63,760 nt of DNA from Chitinophagaceae bacterium (lineage in GTDB: Bacteria > Bacteroidota > Bacteroidia > Chitinophagales > Chitinophagaceae). The notes under the pieces are model-generated. The model saw nothing but the letters and a program-made list of their open reading frames with translations. It did not search any database and had not been told where the DNA came from. Below are positions 17,621 to 26,233 of the stretch, piece by piece. Numbering within the stretch: position 1 is the first letter of the stretch; each line of letters begins with the position of its first letter. The translations under genes were made by a program, and so were the position numbers. Location of the stretch: NCBI GenBank assembly GCA_016786745.1, contig JAEUVS010000053.1, positions 1-63,760 on the forward strand. The letters are read 5' to 3'.

Positions 17621-19057
17621 TTACTCGGAGGATTCAAAAGAAAAAGCGAGCGCAGGGTAAGTTGTTTTACCGTTCAATAAGTTTTTAGGCAAATACACTT
17701 TTACTACACCATTATTATTTTCCCATTTCACTGTCTTACCGGTCTGGAGAAGTGTCATCTTCGATTTTCTGCCGGGAATGTTTCCTTTCCATGTAATCGA
17801 TGCAGGCAGGCTTTCCTTTTCGTTCAAACATGCCAGCGCATATTTTACCGAACCAGATTTACTCCTGGTAAACCATACGTTGCCGTCGTTATAGTTTTTT
17901 GTGATCCTTGTGTTATATATCGCCTCGCCATTTTGATTCATCCACCTGCCGATTTCCTTTAAACGCTCGACAGATTCTTCCTGCAACGTGCCGTCGGCCC
18001 GCGGACCAACTCCCAATAATAAGCTTCCGCCCTTTGCGACAATTTCAATAAGTGAATGAATTACTTTTGTTGCCGATTTAAAGTTTTCGTTGGGAACATA
18101 GCCCCATGCGCCGCCCAATGTCATACAACTTTCCCAGGGATGATCGAGTTGTACTGAAGGTATCTTTTGCTCCGGCGTTTGATAATTTTCATAAGGACCA
18201 TGCACCGTGCGGTCAACTATCAACAATCCCGGCTGGGCTTTACGCGCCATAGCCGCGATCTTTGGCATTTCGATATCCTGGCTCCATTCTGGTATAACGG
18301 CGCCCCATGAACGCACTTCATCGTTCACCGTTTCGCGCGGACGAACCCAGCCGCCATCGAGCCATAAAATGTCCATCTTTCCATAATTATTCATCAGCTC
18401 GCTGACCTGGTTAAAAGTAAACTGCTTGTAGTTGTTCCACCTTGCCGGGTATTTCCTGATGTCGTAATTGTTGTTACGATCGGGCGTGGCATATTTTGGC
18501 CACCAGTAATAAGGACAATGCCAGTCGGGCTTCGAAAAGTATGCGCCAATCATAAAACCATGGTTGCGGAACGCTTCGAACACAAATTTGGCAACGTCTG
18601 CTTTGGGATTATCCTTAAACGGCCCGGCGCTGATTTTAAAATCGGTTTGTTTTGTATCGAACATATTGAAACCGTCGTGATGTTTCGTGGTAAACACAAC
18701 ATATTTCATTCCCGCTTCATCAGCGGCTGATGCCCATTGTTCCGGGTCGAATTTCACGGGATTAAACTCATCTTTCAGTCCCCAATACCATCTCTTAAAC
18801 TCGTCGTATGTCATGTTGCTGTCGCGCTCTATCCAGTCCTCCGAACACAGGGCCCACGATTCAATGATGCCGGGTACTGCATATAGTCCCCAATGAATAA
18901 TCATTCCGAATTTCAGGTCCTGCCATTTATCCAGCTTTTCCTTCACCTGCTCATCCGTCGGCCATTCATATGTTGTTGATTGCGGATGTACGCCCTGTTG
19001 GGCAGGAACGCCTGCAGCAATCAAAACCAGGAAAAGAAAACTTGTCAACCTGTACAT
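17621..19057 (-). CDS. Alpha-L-fucosidase, GH29
   Basis: A secreted enzyme (signal peptide about residues 1-19) that releases alpha-linked L-fucose from glycans. GH29 landmarks are FGMIIHWGLYAVPG (about 49-63), YVVFTTKHHDGF (about 119-130) and the nucleophile motif MDILWLDGG, with Asp234 as the likely nucleophile. The length of 478 residues covers the catalytic barrel and the C-terminal beta-sandwich. It lies 6 bp downstream of the stop of the large esterase gene, so the two are probably one transcript. Confidence 0.92.
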   Translation of the reverse strand: MYRLTSFLFLVLIAAGVPAQQGVHPQSTTYEWPTDEQVKEKLDKWQDLKFGMIIHWGLYAVPGIIESWALCSEDWIERDSNMTYDEFKRWYWGLKDEFNPVKFDPEQWASAADEAGMKYVVFTTKHHDGFNMFDTKQTDFKISAGPFKDNPKADVAKFVFEAFRNHGFMIGAYFSKPDWHCPYYWWPKYATPDRNNNYDIRKYPARWNNYKQFTFNQVSELMNNYGKMDILWLDGGWVRPRETVNDEVRSWGAVIPEWSQDIEMPKIAAMARKAQPGLLIVDRTVHGPYENYQTPEQKIPSVQLDHPWESCMTLGGAWGYVPNENFKSATKVIHSLIEIVAKGGSLLLGVGPRADGTLQEESVERLKEIGRWMNQNGEAIYNTRITKNYNDGNVWFTRSKSGSVKYALACLNEKESLPASITWKGNIPGRKSKMTLLQTGKTVKWENNNGVVKVYLPKNLLNGKTTYPALAFSFESSE

Positions 19058-19063
19058 GAGTTA

Positions 19064-21532
19064 TCAATTTTCAATAGCAAAATCATTTCCCGATAATTCC
19101 CAATTGTTATCATAAAACCCGGCCATCTTCACACCACCCGGACCTGTCTTCACCATGTCGACTTCAAATATCATGAAATCCGGGAATCCACTTGCACCGG
19201 CAAAATACTGGTTGGCATTTGCTGCGTTCATTCCTTTCAGGCCCGAACCTGCAATGACAGCAACAGATGCTACACCAGAACCTTTTATCGGCCACACCAG
19301 GTAAGCGCCGTAGGCATCGCCGGTAAAAGTTTTACCCGCGGCTGTTATTTTGTTGCGCTCTAACTGTATCGGGCAGTCGCTCAGCAAGGCGCTGTAAGCG
19401 CGATTAGTGTTTTTATTTCCATAAATAATTACTCCGCGGTCCTTATACTTTTCGATTGAAAACTCTTTATCCGAAACGATGTCCACCGATCCGTTACCGC
19501 GATAGTGCCAGGTTTCTGCATCATAGCGTGCCTTGTTCAGGCTCCATTCATTTTCCTGCTTGTTGCCTGTTGTACCATAAACAAAAACCATGTGATGATT
19601 AAAAGCATCTTTGAATGTACCGTAACGATGCGGACCCTTTTGTGAAAGAGCTGGTTTTTCACTCAACGACCATTTGTCATCCTGTTTTAAAAGATAAATG
19701 CTCTCGTTCGAGGATTTTGTGGTGTATTTAATAGAGCTGTTACCATCAAGGCTAATATTTACCACTTTGTTGGCGCCAAAATCCTCCAGGTTAAATTTTA
19801 TAACATGTACATTTTCCGTTCTCCCTGATATGGTTTCATCGGTTTTATTTCTGTTGAGTACGATGCGGCTGAATTGTAGCGGATGATGTTGCTGTACAAT
19901 CTCTGCCCAGCGAAATGATGAAGAAATACCCGGGTTCGCTGTGATGAAATCAATATTGTTTACTGCTGAATCTGCTTCCCGCTTATGCCATTTGAAAAAA
20001 TCAAACAATGGCGGCCAGTCCACACTTTCGTTACCAAACCAATGCGACCCACCTGGATATTCATGATAACTTAAATCAGGATGAAATTCACCCAATAACT
20101 TTCTCATCTGCCGCGCGAAAGTTACCGGCACAACACGATCGGAATCTCCATGATGAATATACACTCCCAATGGCCTGTAATTGCTCACCAGCTTTATTAC
20201 ATCACTTTGGTTGCCCGAGCGAAGGAGCAATTGTTCCATAGTTGAACTGCTGCTATCAGGAACCAATCCATCCGCCGAACCGTAACCCTTTAATGTAGGA
20301 TAACCTGCACAGGGAGCGATTGCTGCCCACTTATCAGGATAGGTTGCCCCGAGAAACCATGTACCGTGACCACCCATCGAATGTCCCGTTAGATAAATAT
20401 GCTGGGAATCGGGAGTGAACTTTTTCCTGGCAAGATTGAGCACTTCGAGCGCATCTATTCTTCCCCAATCTTCCCAGTTAAACCCGCGCGGTCTTCTGTT
20501 CGTCGCCGCTACCAATGTGCCCCAGTCTTTCGAATGATACGCGCGTGCCTGGCCAATCGCTTCCACGCCTGCACCGTGCACAGATAAAAACAACGACGAT
20601 CCTTTTTTAAACGACGGTGTTTGTGGGGTTACAGCGTAATACTGCAGGCTGCCATCAATACTGCTAATGAATGTAACACTGTATTTATCGGTGGCATCAA
20701 CAGCTTCAATTTTTACTGTTGTTTCGTCAATAACTTTTTCTTTGTCGAGAAGCTGCAATCGGCAATCGTGTTGTCCTTTTGTTTCGGTTCCGGTTCCATC
20801 GAAATGAAAAATAATTTTTCTTGTAGACATTGGGAGAATGTCAGGCACATCACTGGTTACGTCTTTACCGCCAATAGAAGATTTTATTTTCAGCCCTTTC
20901 AACGTTTTTGTTGAAGTGTTGATAGCTACAATTGCGCCCATGAGATCCGCATTGTCGTTTCCGGTCACGATGAATGGGAGAGTGGGATCGTCGGTATTCA
21001 GTTGTTTTGATTTGCCGGGAAAAATGATATCGGCAGTTATGCTGCCACCTCTCACATATAATTCGTTTAGCCCCTTGTTAAGCTTTACAGGAATATACAT
21101 GTAGCCCAAAGCATACGGATCACCGGCATGATGGACACCGTTAAATATCACGCTGCTGTTTCCTTTTATGTGAAGAAGGGCAGTTTGTTGTTTTGAAGAT
21201 TTATAAGTGAGATAAAAATAATTACCGGCAGATCCGAAACCACCGCGAAAGCCACCACGACTCCTGAGACGATTGATACTGTCGCCGTTGACGGATTGCC
21301 ACCTGGTGACTTCACCGCGGTCGTTCGTGGTTAAGGAATCACCTTCAATTGGTTTGTTAAGGGTGCCTGTGTACATTTTGTAGACTATCGGATCAGTGTA
21401 GAGCGCCTCGCGGCCGTAGCGGCTCCGGGAATCGATCATCAAACCTTTCGTGAAATGATAAACATTTTGTGAGTAGGAGTAACAGCTGGTGAGAATAAGG
21501 ATCAGGCTTAATTTTAATCTTGCAGTCATCAC
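19064..21532 (-). CDS. Secreted prolyl-oligopeptidase/esterase-type hydrolase
   Basis: After a signal peptide (about residues 1-22) there is an N-terminal beta-rich region and, in the middle (about 310-530), an alpha/beta hydrolase with the elbow GHSMGGHGTWFLGATYPDKW, aspartate candidates in HHGDSDRVVP and a histidine in EYPGGSHWFG. The C-terminal 290 residues are beta-rich and unrecognised. Related proteins are secreted carbohydrate esterases or peptidases of the PHB-depolymerase type. It precedes the GH29 gene in the same direction, so deacylation of a fucosylated glycan is a plausible but unproven role. Confidence 0.78.
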   Translation of the reverse strand: MMTARLKLSLILILTSCYSYSQNVYHFTKGLMIDSRSRYGREALYTDPIVYKMYTGTLNKPIEGDSLTTNDRGEVTRWQSVNGDSINRLRSRGGFRGGFGSAGNYFYLTYKSSKQQTALLHIKGNSSVIFNGVHHAGDPYALGYMYIPVKLNKGLNELYVRGGSITADIIFPGKSKQLNTDDPTLPFIVTGNDNADLMGAIVAINTSTKTLKGLKIKSSIGGKDVTSDVPDILPMSTRKIIFHFDGTGTETKGQHDCRLQLLDKEKVIDETTVKIEAVDATDKYSVTFISSIDGSLQYYAVTPQTPSFKKGSSLFLSVHGAGVEAIGQARAYHSKDWGTLVAATNRRPRGFNWEDWGRIDALEVLNLARKKFTPDSQHIYLTGHSMGGHGTWFLGATYPDKWAAIAPCAGYPTLKGYGSADGLVPDSSSSTMEQLLLRSGNQSDVIKLVSNYRPLGVYIHHGDSDRVVPVTFARQMRKLLGEFHPDLSYHEYPGGSHWFGNESVDWPPLFDFFKWHKREADSAVNNIDFITANPGISSSFRWAEIVQQHHPLQFSRIVLNRNKTDETISGRTENVHVIKFNLEDFGANKVVNISLDGNSSIKYTTKSSNESIYLLKQDDKWSLSEKPALSQKGPHRYGTFKDAFNHHMVFVYGTTGNKQENEWSLNKARYDAETWHYRGNGSVDIVSDKEFSIEKYKDRGVIIYGNKNTNRAYSALLSDCPIQLERNKITAAGKTFTGDAYGAYLVWPIKGSGVASVAVIAGSGLKGMNAANANQYFAGASGFPDFMIFEVDMVKTGPGGVKMAGFYDNNWELSGNDFAIEN

Positions 21533-21591
21533 GGAAATATTGAAAAGCCAATATACGGCTATCGCATCACATTATCCGGCTGCGGCGGAAT

Positions 21592-22074
21592 TTACTGTCG
21601 AACGGTTAGTATCTCTTTCCACTGATCGGTTTCGGCTACCTGTTTGATGATGTTGTTTCTTTTTTTCAATAGAGACCCGAGGTACTTTTTCAATACCAGC
21701 GTATTGAAAATGTCGCCAAATATCCATCCGGGAGATTCGAACCGAAATTTGTCTGACATTAAAGTATATCCCTGCTTTTCTTCGAAGATATGATCGTGCC
21801 TGATCATTTTGAATGCGCCTTTGATCATCTCATCCCTGAAATAATAGGGTCGTTCGAACGCGGTGATCCTCGACGACAATGTTTGCGTTATACCAAAATG
21901 CTTCGCTCTCCACGTCACTTCTTCTCCGCCGCTAATTAACCCGGTTGTGACGCCTGCAATGGCCTCTTCATTCGTGCCCCCTGTTGAAAGTTTGTGAAGA
22001 TCTATGCTCCGCGCAAGATCAAAACATCTTTCGATGGGAGCGTGGATGATTGTTTGTAATTCAATATTGGGCAT
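21592..22074 (-). CDS. SRPBCC/START-like ligand-binding protein
   Basis: A 160-residue cytoplasmic protein with the SRPBCC helix-grip signature: IHAPIERCFDLARSIDLH at the N-terminus, VTWRAKHFGITQTLSSRI in the middle and HDHIFEE before the long C-terminal helix. Members bind hydrophobic ligands; no catalytic role can be assigned. It is the last gene of the five-gene GbsR operon and overlaps the end of the SDR-type gene by 14 bp. Confidence 0.8.
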   Translation of the reverse strand: MPNIELQTIIHAPIERCFDLARSIDLHKLSTGGTNEEAIAGVTTGLISGGEEVTWRAKHFGITQTLSSRITAFERPYYFRDEMIKGAFKMIRHDHIFEEKQGYTLMSDKFRFESPGWIFGDIFNTLVLKKYLGSLLKKRNNIIKQVAETDQWKEILTVRQ

Positions 22075-22918
22075 GGCTGAATTCGTTTATGAAAAAATCT
22101 CTGCCTGAGACAGGTTCTTTTTTTAGAATAGCTTTTACTGGTGTTATATCGGCTGTATTGTCTTCAAAAAGTAATTGATATTGCTGTTGGTTAATAACCT
22201 TTAAGAGTCCGGCTTTGACAATTATTCCAATGAAAAACCCGGATATGTTAACTGGTTTTATTTTCCGGTTACTTTTCCGGCCCATCATTGTTAGTATTTC
22301 TCCAAAACTTAACACTTCAGATCCGGCAATATTCATCACTTGTGGTCCTGCATATCGACAATAAAATTCCACGACATTTGCAAGATCATTTGGCATTAAA
22401 GGTTGAATACGCGTCTTTAAGAATCCTTGTGGCACCGGGATAATTCCAAAAATATATTGAGAGATCCTCCTCATCATCAGCATTTTTCTTACAAGCATCG
22501 TATTGTGAGTACATACTATTGAGGGACGTAATATGAACGTGTCTGGCTGTTGCATCAGCAACTCGTCTGCAATTCCCTTCGTTCTCAAAAATTCAACACG
22601 ATGCTGAGGCGATGCCCCGAGTGCCGATACCTGGATGATTCTCGGATTTCCGATCAATGAGCGGTTTTCGATGATAAGCCGGGTGAGTCCTTCATGGATC
22701 TTTGTGAAACTGAACGATCCTGTCGCTTCGATCTGCCCAACGCAATTGATCAATACATTAACGTTTCCGAGCAATGACCAATCATCTCTAAACGGGTCAA
22801 ATTTTAAATATCTACCTGAATTCTGCCTTGATGTACCAATTAAATCATAACGTGCGGTCAGGCAATTGTAAATAACCGATCCTATTTGTCCGCTTGCTCC
22901 AAGAACAACAACTTTCAT
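22061..22918 (-). CDS. NAD(P)-binding SDR/NmrA-like protein
   Basis: An extended-SDR or NmrA-type protein with the nucleotide motif VVLGASGQIGSVIYN at residues 3-17 and a second-strand block NVLINCVGQIEATG. It carries the C-terminal substrate domain of epimerase-like proteins, but I could not find a clear YxxxK motif, so catalytic activity is uncertain. Its start overlaps the DUF2071 stop by 4 bp (ATGA) and its end overlaps the SRPBCC gene, which shows tight coupling. Confidence 0.8.
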   Translation of the reverse strand: MKVVVLGASGQIGSVIYNCLTARYDLIGTSRQNSGRYLKFDPFRDDWSLLGNVNVLINCVGQIEATGSFSFTKIHEGLTRLIIENRSLIGNPRIIQVSALGASPQHRVEFLRTKGIADELLMQQPDTFILRPSIVCTHNTMLVRKMLMMRRISQYIFGIIPVPQGFLKTRIQPLMPNDLANVVEFYCRYAGPQVMNIAGSEVLSFGEILTMMGRKSNRKIKPVNISGFFIGIIVKAGLLKVINQQQYQLLFEDNTADITPVKAILKKEPVSGRDFFINEFSHAQY

Positions 22919-23586
22919 GACGTGACTTTAGTTGGCGGCAGCCAATCATAGTAAATTGTTTCGAACACACGGAACATGCCTTCCAGTCGCGCCGTTTTGA
23001 AGAATGTGTTTTCAAAGCGACTGCAGGAAACGGGTTTAATCGGCCACTTTTCTCTTTGTATGATTGTCACCCTGATTGAATCACCCAGCATCGAATATGC
23101 CCGGTCCAGGGAACCAATAGCCGTTAACAATTTATCGTCTCCTTCAACACTGCTATTGTCGAAACAGTATTTTACAAAATTGTTTCCTTTTGAAATGGTG
23201 ACGGTACTTTCGTTTTCTTCAATGTGCGCAGATTCCAGGTTGTAATCTGTCAGCATACGGCCTCCTGAAACGATTAACAGATTATCGGTAAAAGACCTGT
23301 AAAAGAAGATACCTTTGGACGTTCCTGCATTGTATTCACTATCGTCAACCAGCACACGAAAAGCAATATGACGATAGTTGAATTTGAAGAGCGGAAAAAA
23401 TACCGGCCGCATTTTTCGCAACCTGACATCGACCATCGAGATCATTGCACGACCATTGAAGTTGCGTATTTTGATGGTTGAGGGAATCCTGTCTTTCAAC
23501 TCATTAATGTCGACAGAAAAGTTTACCAGCCTTACGTCGTGCAATTCTCCTTTATAATGAATGGGAATTCGTTTTAACAGGTTCAT
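22915..23586 (-). CDS. DUF2071-like protein
   Basis: The 223-residue protein resembles the DUF2071 (YqjF-like) group, which is related to the acetoacetate-decarboxylase fold: HYKGELHDVRLVNFSVD, ISMVDVRLRKMRP and GIFFYRSFTDNLL. The function is unknown. A longer frame to 23667 exists, but ATG 23586 avoids overlap with the upstream gene (8-bp gap) and begins a normal N-terminus. It is the third gene of the operon. Confidence 0.72.
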   Translation of the reverse strand: MNLLKRIPIHYKGELHDVRLVNFSVDINELKDRIPSTIKIRNFNGRAMISMVDVRLRKMRPVFFPLFKFNYRHIAFRVLVDDSEYNAGTSKGIFFYRSFTDNLLIVSGGRMLTDYNLESAHIEENESTVTISKGNNFVKYCFDNSSVEGDDKLLTAIGSLDRAYSMLGDSIRVTIIQREKWPIKPVSCSRFENTFFKTARLEGMFRVFETIYYDWLPPTKVTS

Positions 23587-23594
23587 ACAATAAA

Positions 23595-24440
23595 TCATTT
23601 GAGGTAAAAGAAATAAATCCAAAAGGCAGCAGAAACCTGCAGGAGGAGAAACCAGGTTAGCGTCCACGCTTGCGACATTTCGAGATACCTGGCGCGATGG
23701 ACATGCAGGTAAAGCATGTAACTGCTACTCGCGATTACGCTTAAAACCGGTATGTAGTAATTCAGCACGCCTGTTATTGCATAAAAAAGCATCCACGGCA
23801 CAAGTATTAAAAGTCCAGCGAGCATAATCGATCCGAGGTGACCGATGTAATCGAGCGCTTTATCTTTTAAGAAAGCGAATGCAAGCGTAATCTGAACTAC
23901 CCAGCCGGTGCCGGCAATGAGCAACATCTGAACCGCGGCATGTGAAGAAGAGACATCCATAAAAAAATTTCTCAGGGATGTGCCAAACAAGCCTGTAAGC
24001 GTTGCAGCGATCAAAATTGCTAACACAATATAACTTACCCGGTATTTTACTACTCTGTCGGGCAGGCAATCACATTTAAACTTGCTTTTGGGAGTTGCGA
24101 TAATGTAACGGTTATACGCCTGTACTTTGTAAAAGAAATCGAATAAACGCGACAACGGCGGAAACTTAAGGAGAAAGTTAATCACCGGGTATTGGCTGGC
24201 AAAAATATATGCTACACCTTCGGCGCCGTAGATCGTTCTCTCGCCATTTGTGTCAATAAGCGCCATACCATTTTTGAATTTATTATCATCGACATTGTCC
24301 ATCCAATGGGAGGGGAGTTCTTTATAAGCGGTAATCTTCGATCCGGGGATGGAAGTGAACCGGAGCACGAAGTCGCGCCATGACGAGCAGACTTTACAGT
24401 TACTGTCGTAGACAATTAATTTGTGATCGAGCGATTTCAT
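23595..24440 (-). CDS. DCC-type thiol oxidoreductase domain fused to a membrane domain
   Basis: Residues 1-100 match the DCC (DUF393/YuxK) thioredoxin-like family, with the motif YDSNCKVCSSW giving Cys15 and Cys18, and a conserved tail YRVVYAIA-like loop near DRVVKYRVSYIV. Residues about 130-281 contain five or six hydrophobic segments (for example YIVLAILIAATLTGLFG and IMLAGLLILVPWMLFY). So a redox domain is tied to the inner membrane. The partner is unknown. It is the second gene of the operon, 21 bp after the GbsR stop. Confidence 0.8.
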   Translation of the reverse strand: MKSLDHKLIVYDSNCKVCSSWRDFVLRFTSIPGSKITAYKELPSHWMDNVDDNKFKNGMALIDTNGERTIYGAEGVAYIFASQYPVINFLLKFPPLSRLFDFFYKVQAYNRYIIATPKSKFKCDCLPDRVVKYRVSYIVLAILIAATLTGLFGTSLRNFFMDVSSSHAAVQMLLIAGTGWVVQITLAFAFLKDKALDYIGHLGSIMLAGLLILVPWMLFYAITGVLNYYIPVLSVIASSSYMLYLHVHRARYLEMSQAWTLTWFLLLQVSAAFWIYFFYLK

Positions 24441-24461
24441 GTGAGTAGGGTTTAAATGATG

Positions 24462-24968
24462 TCACTTGAACAGTTTGAGGAGGCCGCCGAAGAACCAGTT
24501 TTCTTCAGCTTTAAACATTGTTTCGATTGCTTTATCGGCGTTACCGGCTATTCTCTTTATGCCGCTGACAGCATCTGTAAATGCTTTTACATTTTTATCT
24601 TTTTTGTCGCCTTCCACTTTGCTAACCTGGTCGAGCACGCGAAGTACAGGTTCGAGTTCACGCTTCTTTCTTTCGCGGGCAACCTGTTTGGTAATTTTCC
24701 ATATATCCTTTTCTGCCCAGAAATATTCCTTTCTATCGCGGGGTTTGTGAACTTTTTCTACGAGGCCCCAGTCGATCAGCTCCCGGATATTCATGTTCAC
24801 ATTTCCCCGTGAAATATTCAGTTCTTCCATGAGTTCTTCGGCGCTCATCGGGTCGGGCGAGATCATGAGCAGCGCGTGGAGTTGTGCCATTGTTCTGTTG
24901 ATTCCCCATTTCGAGCCGAGTGTTCCCCATGCCTGGACGAATTGGTTTTTTGCTTCTGCCAGTTTCAT
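24462..24968 (-). CDS. GbsR/MarR-family winged-helix regulator
   Basis: A 168-residue MarR-like regulator of the GbsR type: TLGSKWGINRTMAQLHALL, then the recognition helix region MEELNISRGNVNMNIRELI and the wing WGLVEKVHKPRDRKEYF, with a C-terminal coiled dimer region. It opens a - strand operon with DCC-membrane, DUF2071, SDR and SRPBCC genes. It is divergent from a small barrel gene, and the intergenic region holds a large dyad that it may bind. The ligand is unknown. Confidence 0.85.
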   Translation of the reverse strand: MKLAEAKNQFVQAWGTLGSKWGINRTMAQLHALLMISPDPMSAEELMEELNISRGNVNMNIRELIDWGLVEKVHKPRDRKEYFWAEKDIWKITKQVARERKKRELEPVLRVLDQVSKVEGDKKDKNVKAFTDAVSGIKRIAGNADKAIETMFKAEENWFFGGLLKLFK

Positions 24969-24999
24969 TTGCTGATGCTTTTACATCATAAAGGTAAAC

Positions 25000-25045
25000 T
25001 AAACTTATGGAACTTTCAAAAGTTATTGAAAGTTTAATAAGTTTA
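25000..25045. promoter_or_regulatory. 46-bp near-perfect dyad, operator candidate
   Basis: The left arm is TAAACTTAT (25000-25008), gg, AACTTTCAA (25011-25019); the right arm is TTGAAAGTT (25026-25034), ta, ATAAGTTTA (25037-25045). The nine-base blocks are perfect reverse complements, so 18 of 20 positions per arm pair around a 6-nt centre. Four half-sites suggest cooperative binding of two dimers. Promoter-like boxes for both directions (TTTTG with TACCTTTA after about 20 nt on the - strand) fall inside or beside it. The GbsR protein encoded next door is the natural candidate. Confidence 0.65.
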
Positions 25046-25074
25046 AGCCTTTATGAATCGTATATTGAGGGGCC

Positions 25075-25380
25075 ATGATATACGTCACACAGCTTATTTA
25101 CGTTGTGCCCGGCCAGGAGAGGGTTTTCGACGAATTTGAGTCGATCGCATTACCGGCGATACCCAGGTACAAAGGGCGGTTGTTATTTCGCATGAGGCCC
25201 GGTAGTGGTGCCTATATAGAAAGTTCGATCGAGGCGCCTTATGAGGTGCACCTGGTTGAATTTGAATCGGAAGCTGATTTACTACACTACATGAACGACG
25301 AAAACCGCAAAAAGTTCCTTCACCTGAAAGAAAGATCGGTCAGGTCGGCCCTGGTGATAAAAGGCCAAAAAATAGGATAA
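25075..25380 (+). CDS. Small dimeric-barrel protein (DUF1330/ABM-like)
   Basis: A 101-residue protein with a beta-alpha-beta pattern (YVTQLIYVVPGQERVFDEFE, then EVHLVEFESEADLLHYM) typical of ferredoxin-like dimeric barrels such as DUF1330 or antibiotic monooxygenase-like proteins. Catalysis is not visible. It is divergent from the GbsR operon and shares its 46-bp dyad, so the two units are probably co-regulated. Confidence 0.68.
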   Translation: MIYVTQLIYVVPGQERVFDEFESIALPAIPRYKGRLLFRMRPGSGAYIESSIEAPYEVHLVEFESEADLLHYMNDENRKKFLHLKERSVRSALVIKGQKIG

Positions 25381-25383
25381 AAA

Positions 25384-25579
25384 GGTAGTGTCTCAGTTTG
25401 AAATTTTGCTTCTCCGCCGATCCCTCGCAGAGTTTACACCGCCACCGGCGGGGATCGGGATAACAGTTCATCCGAACCGATTTCTGTCCATTCGGCCTTC
25501 GACCTCAGGATAAACTCCGCGTAACGAGCGTGTGGGATCAGCGGAAAGGTGTCTTTAAAAATCAAATTGCGCCACTACC
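25384..25579. repeat. MITE-like imperfect palindromic element, 196 bp
   Basis: The termini GGTAGTG (25384-25390) and CACTACC (25573-25579) are perfect inverted repeats. Similarity continues inward: left CAGTTTGA against right-complement CAATTTGA, then CCGCCGATCCC against CCGCTGATCCC, and GAGTTTA against GAGTTTA. It has no coding capacity and fills the gap between two genes. The form suggests a mobile miniature element or an intergenic palindromic repeat family. Confidence 0.55.
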
Positions 25580-25631
25580 GGATAAAAACTTTTTTATTTG
25601 CTAAATTTTTTAGTAATTTAGCCCCGGAGTA

Positions 25632-26231
25632 TTGAAAGAAATAAAAGCGCTCGACATCATTGAGGGCGGCGTATTTGTCGCCCGTTGCAAACATTCACAT
25701 TTTAAAAGTACTCGACTGATGCTGCAGCCATTCGAACCTTTTAAAATCGCTTATATCGACCGCCTGATCGCGTTGAACAAAAAATACCTGGTGACGCAAA
25801 CCTATCATACGGGCGATGTCAACTTCAACGACGGCTCGCGTCATAAGATACATTTGCTCGCGTCGGATTATGAGGAGCTGAGTTGTGCGAGGACACATGC
25901 GAATGCGCTGAGGGAAAATGACAGGTTTGCGGCGGTAATTCACCTGGATATCCCGGAGCACCGGCGGAAGCTCCTGGATATCCTGCAACCGGATTCGGCG
26001 TATGTGTTGTTTTTCGCTGCAATAAAAAGCGCAAAGGATCTGGAAAAATACCTGAACATCAACTACCGCGACCACATGCGGAGGTGGATAGATAAAAACA
26101 CCACGTGGAGCCTGAAACATGGTGCAGGTATCCGGCCGTCATTGCAACTGACGTTCGGAGTTCTCTATATTGAATTAAAATACAATGGTCATGCCGTAAA
26201 GATTAAATTTGAGGATCTTGAACGGGCCTGA
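25632..26231 (+). CDS. Unknown protein coupled to SRAP gene
   Basis: I do not recognise this 199-residue protein. It has no signal peptide and no membrane segment; it reads as a mixed alpha/beta cytoplasmic protein with a basic, aromatic middle (RDHMRRWIDKNTTW) and a beta-hairpin C-terminus (LQLTFGVLYIELKYNGHAVKI). The only plausible start is TTG 25632; there is no ATG upstream in frame. Its stop is 2 bp before the SRAP ATG, so the two are probably coupled and may act together in DNA repair. Confidence 0.65.
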   Translation: MKEIKALDIIEGGVFVARCKHSHFKSTRLMLQPFEPFKIAYIDRLIALNKKYLVTQTYHTGDVNFNDGSRHKIHLLASDYEELSCARTHANALRENDRFAAVIHLDIPEHRRKLLDILQPDSAYVLFFAAIKSAKDLEKYLNINYRDHMRRWIDKNTTWSLKHGAGIRPSLQLTFGVLYIELKYNGHAVKIKFEDLERA

Positions 26232-26233
26232 GC

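Noticed and set aside
22915..23667. Longer DUF2071 frame
   Set aside because: It runs into the upstream DCC gene; ATG 23586 gives a normal start.
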